Shown: positions 44,386 to 54,089, numbered from the stretch's first letter. The stretch: DNA of 64,000 nt from Methanolobus bombayensis (GCF_017873415.1 NZ_JAGGKD010000007.1:62001-126000); one strand, 5' to 3'. A program made the numbers and translations. Notes: a model not told the origin generated them from the letters alone.

Positions 44386-45606
44386 CTAAAAATCAAAAAG
44401 AGAGCTCTGGTTCTTTTTTGGAGATGCTCGATTCTGGGTCTCAACCTCTTCCGGGATCTCAATATGTCCATACTGTCCTCCTCCACCAGGATGAACTATA
44501 AGTTTTTCCTCTCTGAAAGCAATTATTGCGTTCGATATACGCCTGTCAAGGAAATCCATGTCCTCAACTTTTGCATTTAAAAGAACATTAAGTTCATTTC
44601 CATAGCGTTCCATCAGGTCATTCCATGCAGTCTGAACACCTTTTGTGTTGATGCTGGCATGGCCCAATGCTGTCATGACTATTTCGGAAAGAGGCATTAT
44701 ATGTATGTAAGGAGGTCTGTGTTCCGGGTGTTCTGGTGTATCAAAATTTGCCAATTCATTAACTCTGTCCTTTACACCTTTTTTAATGAGGCCACCACAA
44801 TTTCTGCATTTCCATTTTAGTTCGTGGCATTGTTCCAGATCGTAATGTGTATAGCACTTAATACAGGCAGATTCGTTGTATTTGCCTTCCTGTGGATAGA
44901 ATCCTGCATTATATGTTACTCCGTATCCCTCTTTTCTAAGAATAGCTTTCTTAAGTCCTTCAAAGGAGATTTCAGGGACATTGACCTGGTTGAATTCTCG
45001 TGCTAGCTTGTTGGACCAGGGCGAATGTGCATCTGAGTTTGAGAGGAAGGTAAGTCTGTGTAACTCTTCTATCCTATCAGCATAGTTACTATCAGCACTT
45101 AGTCCGAGTTCAAGAAATGAAATATAGTCTGCCATGTCTCCATAACAGCTTTTTAATGAATCATGATATGCGTAAATTGCTGTCCAGGGTGTGAATGCAT
45201 GACATGGTCCTATAAGTGCTTCAACATCCTTTGCGATTTCAGCTATCTCACAACCATCCAGTCTTACAGTTGGACGACCATCTGCTGCAAGATTGCAATA
45301 TTTACTGATTCTCTCTGCAAGTTCTTCTGCCTTGGATAGCGAGGGTAACAATAAAAGATGGTGAACGCGGTTATTATCTTCTATTTCAGTCGTGATTATA
45401 AAATTAGTTTTCCCAATGGCTATTATCTCGTCATCAACAGACGCTTTCTTTATTTCCTTTAGCCATTGCGGATGGGTACAATCACCTGTTGCAACCAGAC
45501 CTACACCTTTTTTCGCTGCTTCTTCTGCCATTACTGGCAGTTCCATTTTATTCGAACAAGCCATCGAATATTTGGAATGCAGGTGAAGATCGGCATTGAT
45601 AAGCAT
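44386..45606 (-). CDS. Endonuclease Q (PHP-family DNA repair nuclease)
   Basis: A 406-residue PHP-domain nuclease. EndoQ cuts 5' to deaminated bases (uracil, hypoxanthine) and abasic sites. Metal-binding motifs are ADLHLHSKYS at the start, ATGDCTHP, the histidine in GPCHAFTPW and SNSDAHSP; a zinc-finger-like region has CIKCYTHYDLEQC and CRNCGG. The last residues, QSSLFDF, form a PCNA-interacting (PIP) box, consistent with reported PCNA dependence of EndoQ. It follows the PAC2 gene by 5 bp at the end of the priS operon and is probably cotranscribed. Confidence 0.92.
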   Translation of the reverse strand: MLINADLHLHSKYSMACSNKMELPVMAEEAAKKGVGLVATGDCTHPQWLKEIKKASVDDEIIAIGKTNFIITTEIEDNNRVHHLLLLPSLSKAEELAERISKYCNLAADGRPTVRLDGCEIAEIAKDVEALIGPCHAFTPWTAIYAYHDSLKSCYGDMADYISFLELGLSADSNYADRIEELHRLTFLSNSDAHSPWSNKLAREFNQVNVPEISFEGLKKAILRKEGYGVTYNAGFYPQEGKYNESACIKCYTHYDLEQCHELKWKCRNCGGLIKKGVKDRVNELANFDTPEHPEHRPPYIHIMPLSEIVMTALGHASINTKGVQTAWNDLMERYGNELNVLLNAKVEDMDFLDRRISNAIIAFREEKLIVHPGGGGQYGHIEIPEEVETQNRASPKKNQSSLFDF

Positions 45607-45611
45607 TTTAA

Positions 45612-46388
45612 TTAGCCAATATATCTCAGGTCATCATCTTTCACGGTGCTAAGGTCAGACATGCCTTTTTGTTGCTGTTCAACTTCCTTGAGCCTTGCAA
45701 CAATCTTTTCCATTTCCTTGGCACGTTCCTCAAGAGGACCGACATCGATATTGAGTTCAAATATCTTACATATGACTTTTAGGAGCGACTGTGCACTCTT
45801 TGGATCAACAAGATAACCAGAAGTAAGTCCCATCAGACAGGCTGCATCCAGATCTTTGAATTTGCTCAGTCCAAGCAAAAGACCCGATGCTCCGACAATT
45901 CCTCCTCCGGGCTCATTCTCTTTGAAATTAACTCCATATTCCTTGAGCTCCTCAACAAGCTCCTTGTTGTTGACAGCTCCCAGCACTTCATCAGAATAAG
46001 TAAGTTGTCCTGTTGGGAATCCTCCAAGAGTGTATATCCTCTTGACACCGAATTCCAGTGCCAGTTCAAGGTAAAGTGTACAGAGCTTGTAATGGCCTTC
46101 AGTTGATGAGCTCTGATGGTCTCCTATTAATGCAAGTATATCATGTTTTTCAGTGTGGCAGACAAATATCTCATTGTTAACAAGCTGGATCTCACTGTTC
46201 TCATCAACAAGAACCTGAGGTGGAAAATGATGGGAATAGATTTCCAGAAGCTTTTCTGCTTCAAGCTCTTCAACCAGATGCTCAGCAACAAGTTTTCCTA
46301 CATGTCCAACTCCCGGCAAACCTACTATAAGCACCGGATCGTTAAGCTGCACATCCTCTTTTACGCGTATTACTTCTATTTCCTTCAA
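45612..46388 (-). CDS. PAC2-family proteasome assembly chaperone-like protein
   Basis: A 258-residue PAC2/COG2047-type protein, related to eukaryotic proteasome assembly chaperone 2. Typical blocks are PVLIVGLPGVGHVGKLVAEH, LEIYSHHFPPQVLVDE, YTLGGFPTGQ and the glycine-rich GGGIVGASGLLLGLS. The C-terminal coiled coil (EERAKEMEKIVARLKEVEQQ) is usual. It starts at a TTG (46388) that overlaps the nop10 stop (TTGA). In archaea this gene is regularly linked to nop10 and aif2A. Confidence 0.88.
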   Translation of the reverse strand: MKEIEVIRVKEDVQLNDPVLIVGLPGVGHVGKLVAEHLVEELEAEKLLEIYSHHFPPQVLVDENSEIQLVNNEIFVCHTEKHDILALIGDHQSSSTEGHYKLCTLYLELALEFGVKRIYTLGGFPTGQLTYSDEVLGAVNNKELVEELKEYGVNFKENEPGGGIVGASGLLLGLSKFKDLDAACLMGLTSGYLVDPKSAQSLLKVICKIFELNIDVGPLEERAKEMEKIVARLKEVEQQQKGMSDLSTVKDDDLRYIG

Positions 46389-46549
46389 AGGTATCCCTCT
46401 TTCCTTGCTATTCTACGATATTTGCCATAAGGATCCAGTGGCGAAAATCTTGCAGGTTGTGGCCTGACTGTGTTAGATCCACATTTCAGGCAGACTTTTT
46501 CCAGAGTATATCTGCCACAATTCTTGCACTTGAAGATTTTCTGTCCCAA
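46385..46549 (-). CDS. nop10: Ribosome biogenesis protein Nop10
   Basis: A 54-residue protein, part of H/ACA ribonucleoproteins that guide pseudouridylation, together with Cbf5, Gar1 and L7Ae. The sequence is typical: MGQKIFKCKNCGRYTLEKVC, a zinc ribbon formed by CKNC and CLKC, then the PARFSPLDPYGKYRR helix segment. It starts with TTG at 46549, with GTGAG as the ribosome site, 12 bp after the aif2A stop. Its stop codon TGA overlaps the TTG start of the PAC2 gene, which suggests coupled translation. Confidence 0.93.
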   Translation of the reverse strand: MGQKIFKCKNCGRYTLEKVCLKCGSNTVRPQPARFSPLDPYGKYRRIARKEGYL

Positions 46550-46561
46550 AAGGTCTCACGC

Positions 46562-47353
46562 CTAAACAGTGTCGTTATGCCTGTGGAATTCACCTTTTCC
46601 ACCAAGATTCTCAATTGCATCAATGGCTGCTTCTGCAGACTTCTTAAGCACAGCTTCCGCCTTTTTGTAGTCAGGAGCTATAACCTTTATGCGGTATCTT
46701 GGAGCACCGGTATAACTGATGTCAACTTTAACTCCTTCTTCATCAACCTTATTTCCTGCTTCTAGAGCCATTTTTATGATCTCTATTCCATCTGAAAGAT
46801 AGCAATTGAGGTCTATGTATCCGGCAATATCTACAAATGGGAGTTTGATGTTATTCTGAGCAACGCTTACAATGCTTTTGACAATCTTTTTCTTCATCTT
46901 TATATCATTGAAAGCATCCTCTGCATTCATGGCTGCTTCTTCGAATGCAGAATAAAGACTACCAAAATTATCCAGCAACTTGATCTTGATCTTATCCATC
47001 TCTTCTTTGCTGGTTCCGGTCTCCTCTGATACGAACTGAAGCCACTTGTATGCTTTCTGTTCGTTCTTCCAGTCCTGTATCTTTGCACGTTTCTGGTGCT
47101 CATTGACATCTTTTAGGGATAGGTCGATGTGACGGCGTGAGGAGTCTACATTCAGAACTTTGCAGACTACCTTCTGACCTTCACGCACATGGTCTCTTAC
47201 GTATTTGACCCATCCGGCCTTGATCTCCGATATGTGGATAAAACCTTCTTTACCACCGAATTCTTCAAGGGTTGTGTATGCACCGAAATCAGTTACATTC
47301 TTCACGGTACAGACTACAAAATCCCCGCTTTCAGGCCAGTTGTTCTCATCCAT
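46562..47353 (-). CDS. Translation initiation factor aIF2 alpha subunit
   Basis: A 263-residue subunit of the heterotrimeric aIF2 that brings initiator Met-tRNA to the ribosome. The N-terminal S1 domain is clear (GDFVVCTVKNVTDFGAYTTL, GFIHISEI, VVCKVLNVD, HIDLSLKDV), then the helical domain and the C-terminal alpha-beta domain (YTGAPRYRIKVIAPDYKKAE). The N-terminus MDENNWPESG is usual. It lies 16 bp after rps27e and 12 bp before nop10 in the conserved order. Confidence 0.95.
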   Translation of the reverse strand: MDENNWPESGDFVVCTVKNVTDFGAYTTLEEFGGKEGFIHISEIKAGWVKYVRDHVREGQKVVCKVLNVDSSRRHIDLSLKDVNEHQKRAKIQDWKNEQKAYKWLQFVSEETGTSKEEMDKIKIKLLDNFGSLYSAFEEAAMNAEDAFNDIKMKKKIVKSIVSVAQNNIKLPFVDIAGYIDLNCYLSDGIEIIKMALEAGNKVDEEGVKVDISYTGAPRYRIKVIAPDYKKAEAVLKKSAEAAIDAIENLGGKGEFHRHNDTV

Positions 47354-47369
47354 TATAAATCACTTTGAT

Positions 47370-47833
<464 letters not shown>

Positions 47834-47860
47834 TATCTTCACCTTGATAAGTTATTAACT

Positions 47861-48559
47861 TTATAGAATCATTTGTGCCACGTTACGTTTTATCAGTCCC
47901 TTTGCATTCAGGGCAGGCAAAACGATAACATCTTCGGCATGTAATGTGTAATTGCGATTATCCATAGCCTTGAAAGTAGGCAGGTCCTCCAGTATTCGCA
48001 CAACAACGAATTCTTTATTTATATTACTTTTGCCTATTTCATCTTTGCTGCTGTCTTCAGATGGCATGTCTGTGTCCATATTTTCAGGACTTTCATCGTG
48101 GTCAGCACCTGTGATCTCTTCTTTAGCTTCAACTTTCTTTTCTTCAGATGCTTCCTTTTTATCCTTGCTTCCTGCTGCCTGTGGATCAAGTATGGGCACA
48201 AGAAGTTCACTACGTGCTGAATTTATGGCGGAAAGAACTGCGTCGTAGACCTTTTTTTCTTCAGGCAGGAGCTTACTCATATCCTGTGAAGGTGGCATGC
48301 TGGAAAATGCGTTATTTGTAGCATAACTTATTATTTTACGTATACGACGTATAAATATGACTTCTATATCAGTAATGGCACTTTGTAATTCATTGTCAAG
48401 CATTTTTGACTCGACTGACCGTGGGTTGTCTATCTTGAAAATCTCTTCTTCCAGCTCTTTGAGATATTTCTCGACATCTTTGTAAAACTCAGGGTGCAGT
48501 GATTTGAGTGTAGAACTACCTTCGTCTCTCAGAACGTTCTTTAGCTCATTACCGTCCAT
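47861..48559 (-). CDS. GINS complex subunit Gins51-type
   Basis: A 232-residue replication protein. The N-terminal helical A domain (LHPEFYKDVEKYLKELEEEI and the segment around FIRRIRKIISYATNNAF) is followed by an acidic, low-complexity linker (about 130-175, many E, K, D and S) and a small beta B domain at the C-terminus (VVRILEDLPTFKAMDNRNYT, VLPALNAKGLIKRNVA), the order of archaeal Gins51. GINS activates the MCM helicase with GAN/Cdc45. The ATG at 48559 overlaps the priS end by 11 nt and has GAGGTG upstream. Confidence 0.85.
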   Translation of the reverse strand: MDGNELKNVLRDEGSSTLKSLHPEFYKDVEKYLKELEEEIFKIDNPRSVESKMLDNELQSAITDIEVIFIRRIRKIISYATNNAFSSMPPSQDMSKLLPEEKKVYDAVLSAINSARSELLVPILDPQAAGSKDKKEASEEKKVEAKEEITGADHDESPENMDTDMPSEDSSKDEIGKSNINKEFVVVRILEDLPTFKAMDNRNYTLHAEDVIVLPALNAKGLIKRNVAQMIL

Positions 48560-49721
48560 ATTCTGCAACACCTCTGCACATAAGGTATATTGCGGCATAC
48601 TCAGGAACTTCCTGTACACCTTCCTCAACCATGAGGTCCTTACCTTTCATCTGCACTGCAAAAGGTTTAATCACTTTTATTTTTACCGACTTATCGCTAA
48701 ATACTACTGCATCATTCAGCGGTTCGAATGTTTCAAGCTCATCAATTGAAAGAGCTGTAACCTTCATACCGGATTTGCCGTGAAGGGAGCCTGGAAGCCT
48801 TATGAGGCGCTTGATGTCTGCGGTGACAGGTTCATCAACGCATGCAGCCATCTGTTCAACGCCCTGGTTGACAATATTCATGAGAATATCTTTCTTAATG
48901 CCGCCAAGTGCGTCCATTTTTCCCATTTTCAAAGCAGTAATCTTTGACTCGTCCTGGAATACATTTATTATTTTTTGAGCCTTGACCTTGCCAATACCGT
49001 CAAATCCGCTTAATATCTTCACAGCATCTTCATTCTTTGCAATTGATGTGAGATATGTAATTAGATGACGATTGATACGTCCACCCCATCCTCCATCCTT
49101 TTCCGAGGGGAAAACTGCCATCTTGGCAGATTCTGCACCTGCATCACCGGATACATCCTTCTTGGAAAATATCCTTTCTAGATTCAGTCCTTTGGAGCTG
49201 ACATAATCCACTATCTCTCTTCTCTCAGCACTTCCAAGTGAAAGAACAGATTCCTCACTAATATGGAAATGATAACCTCTGCCCCCGGAGAATACTGCAT
49301 GAACCTGTTCTTCCCTGAATCCGAAATCCTCCATAAGGAATTCAAGAAGCTTCAAGGTTTCCTTTTTTCCTTTTTCAAGCATATCCGCATAGGAATTGAT
49401 ACCTCCGGGCAGGTGGTCTGAATCAATATCAAAAATAAGGTCAGCTTTAAGCCAGTTCTTCTCCTTCATTTTAGGAGCGCCTGGATACTCGTAGTATGCA
49501 ACAGAATAATATGCATGTGCAGGTCCGATTCCTCTCAGGTAATCATGAAGTTCTCCCTCTGAACCAAAAGCACGATGTCTTTTCATGAAAGTATCCTGAC
49601 CACTGGTAAACTCAATGAATCCCCATTCTCTTGAGGTGAATTCCGGTGGTAACTTAATATCTGCAGTAGCATAGTAGTTCTGGAAAGCAGATACCACAAA
49701 CTGTTTAGTTCTCTCATTCAT
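48549..49721 (-). CDS. priS: DNA primase catalytic subunit PriS
   Basis: A 390-residue archaeal-type primase small subunit, which makes primers with PriL. Catalytic motifs are DLIFDIDSDHLPG (metal-binding aspartates) and FSGGRGYHFHI; further blocks are SREWGFIEF near the start, GGRINRHLITYL and RLPGSLHGKSGMK. It heads the minus-strand operon priS-gins51-rpl44e-rps27e-aif2A-nop10-PAC2, a conserved archaeal order, and is divergent from rqcH across 98 bp. Confidence 0.94.
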   Translation of the reverse strand: MNERTKQFVVSAFQNYYATADIKLPPEFTSREWGFIEFTSGQDTFMKRHRAFGSEGELHDYLRGIGPAHAYYSVAYYEYPGAPKMKEKNWLKADLIFDIDSDHLPGGINSYADMLEKGKKETLKLLEFLMEDFGFREEQVHAVFSGGRGYHFHISEESVLSLGSAERREIVDYVSSKGLNLERIFSKKDVSGDAGAESAKMAVFPSEKDGGWGGRINRHLITYLTSIAKNEDAVKILSGFDGIGKVKAQKIINVFQDESKITALKMGKMDALGGIKKDILMNIVNQGVEQMAACVDEPVTADIKRLIRLPGSLHGKSGMKVTALSIDELETFEPLNDAVVFSDKSVKIKVIKPFAVQMKGKDLMVEEGVQEVPEYAAIYLMCRGVAEYGR

Positions 49722-49819
49722 CTGATGCCTGTAGCTCCTTTTCGGAAATCCTGTTCTGATATTTAATCTGTCTTATGCGTCATAAACCTTATAGTCACCG
49801 TCTACATTATAGTCCCCGC

Positions 49820-51811
49820 ATGAAGAAGGAAATGACGAGTGCTGATGTAGCTGCCCTTGCCCTTGAGCTAAGCTCAGGCGATACATCTATTATAGATGCT
49901 AAGATAGCTAAAATTTACCAGCCGGCAGATGATGAGATAAGGATAAATCTGTACATTTATGACAAAGGCAGAGACAACCTTGTTATTGAAGCCGGAAAGC
50001 GTGCTCATATGAGCAGACACATTCGTCCAAGTCCTAAAATTCCGCAATCATTCCCCATGATGCTCAGGAAACATATCATGGCAGGACGCATCACTTTTGT
50101 CAAACAATATGATTTTGACAGGATACTTGAGATTGGTGTTGTGCGTGGCGGAGTAGAAACTGTTCTTGTTGTGGAATTATTCTCTCCGGGTAATATCGTC
50201 CTTCTTGATTCTGAGAGAAAGATAATCCTTCCGATGAAACCGGTGACATTCAAAGGAAGAAGAATACGGAGTGGAGAAGTTTACCAGTATCCCGGTGCTC
50301 AGATAAGTCCGGTTGATGCCACAGTCAGCGACCTGGAAGCTATATTTTCTGGCTCTGATGCTGATGTTGTAAGGACCATCGCTACGAGATTCAATCTTGG
50401 TGGAGTTCTTGCTGAGGAGGTATGTGCCAGATCCGGTGTGGATAAGTCACAGCCAGCAAAGGAAACAGATTCTGATGACACACTGGCTATTATTGATGCT
50501 TTGAAAGAGGTATTTGCCCCATTGTTATCAGGCAACCTGAAACCCTGTGTTGTGAAAAAAGAGATCAATGATGAGATGAAGGCATTCGATGCTCTCCCCT
50601 TTGAGCTTTCTATTTACAAAGATTATGAAAAAGAATCATTGCCATCATTTAATGCAGTACTTGACGAGTTCTTTGGAAAAGCTGTGACCGAGTCTGTCCA
50701 GCAGCAGGTAACTGCGGTCAAGAAAGAGAAGGTGGATGTATTTGCACGCCGTCTCCAGAAACAGGAAGAAGCAATTAAAAAGTTTACCAAGGATGCGGAT
50801 AAGCAGACTCGTATAGCAGAAGTGATCTATGCGAATTATGTTGAGATCGAAGAGATAGTCAATGTTCTGAAGCAGGCACGTGACAGTGGCTATTCATGGA
50901 GTGAGATAAAGTCAATTGTTAAAAAGGCAAAAGATACTGTTCCCGCTGCAAAATGGATCGAGAATATCAATTCCGCAGAAGGGACTATTGTTCTGAACCT
51001 TGATGGCACCAGGGCTAATATAGATATAAAACTCACGATTCCCCAGAATGCACAGATATATTACGATAAGGCGAAAAAACTCGCTAAAAAGAAAGATGGT
51101 GCCCTGAAAGCTATAGAAGACACTAAACTTGCCATGCAGAAAAAAGAGAAAAAAATATCCAGCAGACGTAAGGTCAATACTAAAAAGTACTGGTATGAGC
51201 GTTTCAGGTGGTTCACATCTTCAGATGGTTTCCTGGTTGTTGCAGGCAGAGATGCCGACAGCAATGAAGAGATCGTCAAAAAATACATGGAAAAACGGGA
51301 TATAGTGTTCCATACACAGGATCCGGGAGCACCTATTACACTTATTAAAACACTGGGTAAAGATATCCCTGAACAGACCCTGCATGAAACTGCACAATTT
51401 GTTGTCTCTTATTCAAGTGTGTGGAAATCCGGCCAGTTCAGCGGTGATTGTTACTGGATCAAACCTGAGCAGGTATCCAAAACACCGGAAACCGGAGAGT
51501 ATCTTAAGAAAGGTTCTTTTGTGATCCGCGGAGAAAGGAATTATTTCAGGGATGTGCAGGTTAATGCTGCTATTGGTCTTGAACTTGAAGGAAATACAAG
51601 AGTTATTGGCGGTCCTGGTTCTGCTGTCCGCAAACATGGTCAGCATGTGGTTGAAGTTGTTCCGGGTAAATACAACCAGAATGATATTGCCAAAAAGATA
51701 TACAAACTGTATGTTGAAAAACTGAAAGAACCAAATTTCGTAAAGCAAATAGCTTCTCCTGATAAAATAGCAATGATGCTTCCACCGGGAGAATCTGACA
51801 TAAAGGTGTAA
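49820..51811 (+). CDS. rqcH: RqcH/NFACT-family ribosome quality control protein
   Basis: A 663-residue NFACT protein, the archaeal counterpart of Rqc2/NEMF and bacterial RqcH, which binds obstructed large ribosomal subunits and can add C-terminal tails to stalled peptides. NFACT-N covers about 1-220 and includes the DR motif in QYDFDRILEIG and the segment PMKPVTFKGRRIRSGEVYQY; a HhH and long coiled-coil region follow, then NFACT-R at the end with KKYWYERFRWFTSSDGFLVV, GAPITLIK and WKSGQFSGDCYWIKPEQVSK. The start at 49820 (MKKEMTSADVAAL) is the family N-terminus; no clear ribosome site is seen. Its stop lies two bases before the pelota start. Confidence 0.93.
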   Translation: MKKEMTSADVAALALELSSGDTSIIDAKIAKIYQPADDEIRINLYIYDKGRDNLVIEAGKRAHMSRHIRPSPKIPQSFPMMLRKHIMAGRITFVKQYDFDRILEIGVVRGGVETVLVVELFSPGNIVLLDSERKIILPMKPVTFKGRRIRSGEVYQYPGAQISPVDATVSDLEAIFSGSDADVVRTIATRFNLGGVLAEEVCARSGVDKSQPAKETDSDDTLAIIDALKEVFAPLLSGNLKPCVVKKEINDEMKAFDALPFELSIYKDYEKESLPSFNAVLDEFFGKAVTESVQQQVTAVKKEKVDVFARRLQKQEEAIKKFTKDADKQTRIAEVIYANYVEIEEIVNVLKQARDSGYSWSEIKSIVKKAKDTVPAAKWIENINSAEGTIVLNLDGTRANIDIKLTIPQNAQIYYDKAKKLAKKKDGALKAIEDTKLAMQKKEKKISSRRKVNTKKYWYERFRWFTSSDGFLVVAGRDADSNEEIVKKYMEKRDIVFHTQDPGAPITLIKTLGKDIPEQTLHETAQFVVSYSSVWKSGQFSGDCYWIKPEQVSKTPETGEYLKKGSFVIRGERNYFRDVQVNAAIGLELEGNTRVIGGPGSAVRKHGQHVVEVVPGKYNQNDIAKKIYKLYVEKLKEPNFVKQIASPDKIAMMLPPGESDIKV

Positions 51812-51813
51812 AA

Positions 51814-52857
51814 ATGCGGGTCGTAAAGAGAAATCTGAAAGGCAGAGACGGTGAGATAAAGATTGTTCCTGAGACACTGGATGATCTCTGGCACCTTAAG
51901 TATATTATAGAGAAAGGGGACCTCATATTTGCTCTTACTAAAAGAAAAGCAGATTCTTCTTCTGATAAACTGAGGCCTGAGAAGGTTGAGAAAAAAACAG
52001 TAAGGCTCGGTATACGCGTGGAGGAGCTTGAGTTCCATAAGTTTTCAAACAGACTCAGGATCCACGGCCAGATTGAACAGGGAATGGATTCAGGTCATTA
52101 TCATACATTTAATGTTGAAGAGGGAGTTGACCTTTCAATAATCAAAACATGGAAAAAAGATCAGATCGAGCGTATCAATGAGGCTGAAGCTTCTTCCAAA
52201 CGTCCGAAGGTTGTAATTCTTGCTATTGAAGAGGGAGATGCAGATATTGGCCTTGTACGGCATTATGGTATTGAGCAGTATTCCCACATTAGCCAGTCTT
52301 CGGGAAAGAAGGGTGAAACTAGTCTCAGGGAAGTCTTTTTCCAGGAAATTATTGATCAGTTACTACATGCTGCTTCAGAGTCTGAAGCTATTGTTGTTGC
52401 CGGACCTGGCTTTGCAAAGGATGACTTCATGAAGTATCTGAAGTCAAAAGAACCTGAATTTTCATCCCGTGTTGTTACAGAGGACACTGCATCCATTGGA
52501 ATGTCGGGTTTCCAGGAAGTTCTCAGACGTGGTGCTGTGGACAGGATTATGGAAGAGTCCCGCATTGCGCGCGAATCAAGCTTAATGGATGAACTTCTAA
52601 AAGAGATTGCTCTGGATGGCAAGGTTGCGTATGGTCTGGAAGAAGTAAAACTTGCTCTGGACTATGGTGCTATTGATATTCTTCTGGTTGCTGATGAAAT
52701 GTTAAGGGTAGAGCGTGAAAAAGGAAATATTGATTCATTTTTGCAATCAGTAGAGCACACCCAGGGGAAAATCGTCGTTTTCAGCACAATGTTTGAACCA
52801 GGTCAGAAATTACTTGCACTTGGCGGTATTGCTGCATTGTTGCGTTTCAAGATCTAG
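51814..52857 (+). CDS. Pelota (Dom34) ribosome rescue factor
   Basis: A 347-residue aPelota, which enters the A site of stalled ribosomes and, with ABCE1, splits them. It has the N-terminal Sm-like domain (MRVVKRNLKGRDGEIKIVPE, DDLWHLKYIIEKGD), the central domain (VVILAIEEGDADIGLVRHYG) and the C-terminal domain (RGAVDRIMEES, DGKVAYGLEEVKLALDYGAI). Like all Pelota proteins it lacks the GGQ of release factors. It begins two bases after the rqcH stop, so ribosome splitting and nascent-chain tagging are coupled genetically here. Confidence 0.95.
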   Translation: MRVVKRNLKGRDGEIKIVPETLDDLWHLKYIIEKGDLIFALTKRKADSSSDKLRPEKVEKKTVRLGIRVEELEFHKFSNRLRIHGQIEQGMDSGHYHTFNVEEGVDLSIIKTWKKDQIERINEAEASSKRPKVVILAIEEGDADIGLVRHYGIEQYSHISQSSGKKGETSLREVFFQEIIDQLLHAASESEAIVVAGPGFAKDDFMKYLKSKEPEFSSRVVTEDTASIGMSGFQEVLRRGAVDRIMEESRIARESSLMDELLKEIALDGKVAYGLEEVKLALDYGAIDILLVADEMLRVEREKGNIDSFLQSVEHTQGKIVVFSTMFEPGQKLLALGGIAALLRFKI

Positions 52858-53345
52858 CTAATTTTGCTTTGTGCTCTTGTTTTTGCAGTAAAAACCACTC
52901 ATATTGGTTATAGGTGTATTTAATATTTTCGGAAAGGATGTGTAAGTATTGTGCATAACACACAAAGAGTAAACATGCAGCTATTATATATTATGTGATT
53001 TATATTTAAATGGAGTTTTTTAGGTTCTTTTAAGTTTTTTTAACCAAAAAAAACCTAAATATTTTTTTATATTATTTTTCAGCCTTTTATTTTGCTTTAT
53101 TTAGCAAAATATCATCTAATATTTAATATTCTATTTAGTCATAATCAAAAATGATATATACTTCTACTTTAAAGTCTTTATCTGGAGGTGAAATAGGTAA
53201 CACTTGATGGAGGTAGCAAGCAGTTACGTATTACAAGAATAGATGGAAATAAATTTCTGATGTTTTATTTTAGAATCAGTATAGACAATTATAAAAATTT
53301 GAATATTTGACAATTATCTAATTTATCTTAGGGAAGTGATAAACT
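52858..53345. other. AT-rich intergenic region and leader of the transporter gene
   Basis: No full gene is seen in these 488 bp. A TATA-like GATATATAC lies at about 53151-53159. A strong GGAGGTGA at 53184-53191 is followed only by very short frames, such as an 11-codon ATG frame at 53207-53242. The transcript would therefore carry a leader of about 160 nt before the transporter ATG. Confidence 0.4.
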
Positions 53346-53918
53346 ATGGAAGGAGAAATAGTAATTAAAGACATGTCTGCAGCAAGTCCGGCAGCAGTAG
53401 GATTTTTCGGACTTGGTTTTGCAGCTACATTCGCAGGACTTTTAAACGCTGGTATATTCTCAGACGCACTTATGGTTATTGCCATGGCAATAACACTTGG
53501 TGGAATTGCAGAAATAATTGCAGGTCTGCAACTCTGCAAGAAAGGCGACACATTCGGTGCAACCGCATTTACCATATTCGGTCTCTGGTGGATAGCATTC
53601 TCATACATCAATCTTGCTCCAGCAGGACTTTTCAATGCACCAATGGAAGCAGCAAGTGCAACATCAATGGCATTCTTCACCCTCTTCTGGGGTCTTATTG
53701 CAACTGCACTTACAATTGCTACACTGAAGATTGGCGTGAAGGCCATAACACTTGTCTTCATAGTGCTTGACCTCACATTCTTCAGTCTCGCACTTGTGTT
53801 CTTCGGAATGTTCCCACTGATGGTCTCAGGAATCATAACTCTGATCACAGGTCTTATAGCACTTTACATTGGTATTGCACTGGTCTATGATTCTGTTGGA
53901 ATCAAGGTGCCACTCTAA
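53346..53918 (+). CDS. Acetate-uptake-transporter-family protein (GPR1/FUN34/YaaH)
   Basis: A 190-residue protein with six hydrophobic helices, of the AceTr family that takes up acetate or succinate as hexameric channels. The N-terminal signature, normally NPAPLGL, reads SPAAVGFFGLGFAATFAGLL, so the asparagine is replaced. Later blocks are GGIAEIIAGLQLCKKGDTFG, FGLWWIAFSYINLAPAG and ALYIGIALVYDSVG. AAGTGAT precedes the ATG. A strong terminator follows, so it is a single-gene transcript. Acetate as substrate is likely for the family but not shown. Confidence 0.88.
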   Translation: MEGEIVIKDMSAASPAAVGFFGLGFAATFAGLLNAGIFSDALMVIAMAITLGGIAEIIAGLQLCKKGDTFGATAFTIFGLWWIAFSYINLAPAGLFNAPMEAASATSMAFFTLFWGLIATALTIATLKIGVKAITLVFIVLDLTFFSLALVFFGMFPLMVSGIITLITGLIALYIGIALVYDSVGIKVPL

Positions 53919-53954
53919 ATATAAAGTGAAAGCAGCAAAAAGTAACATTCAGAT

Positions 53955-53992
53955 GGTCGGCAAATTTTGCCGATCAATAATTTTCTTTTTTC
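53955..53992 (+). terminator. Terminator of the acetate transporter gene
   Basis: GGTCGGCAAA and TTTGCCGATC pair over 10 bp (one G-T) with a single-base gap, followed by AATAATTTTCTTTTTT. Confidence 0.7.
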
Positions 53993-54089
53993 GTATTTAA
54001 TATCCTGATTCTCGGCTTTTATGGATATTATTGTTACTAATAAAATTAATTTTTGTGGACAGGCTGAATTATAAAAATCCTTAGGAATA

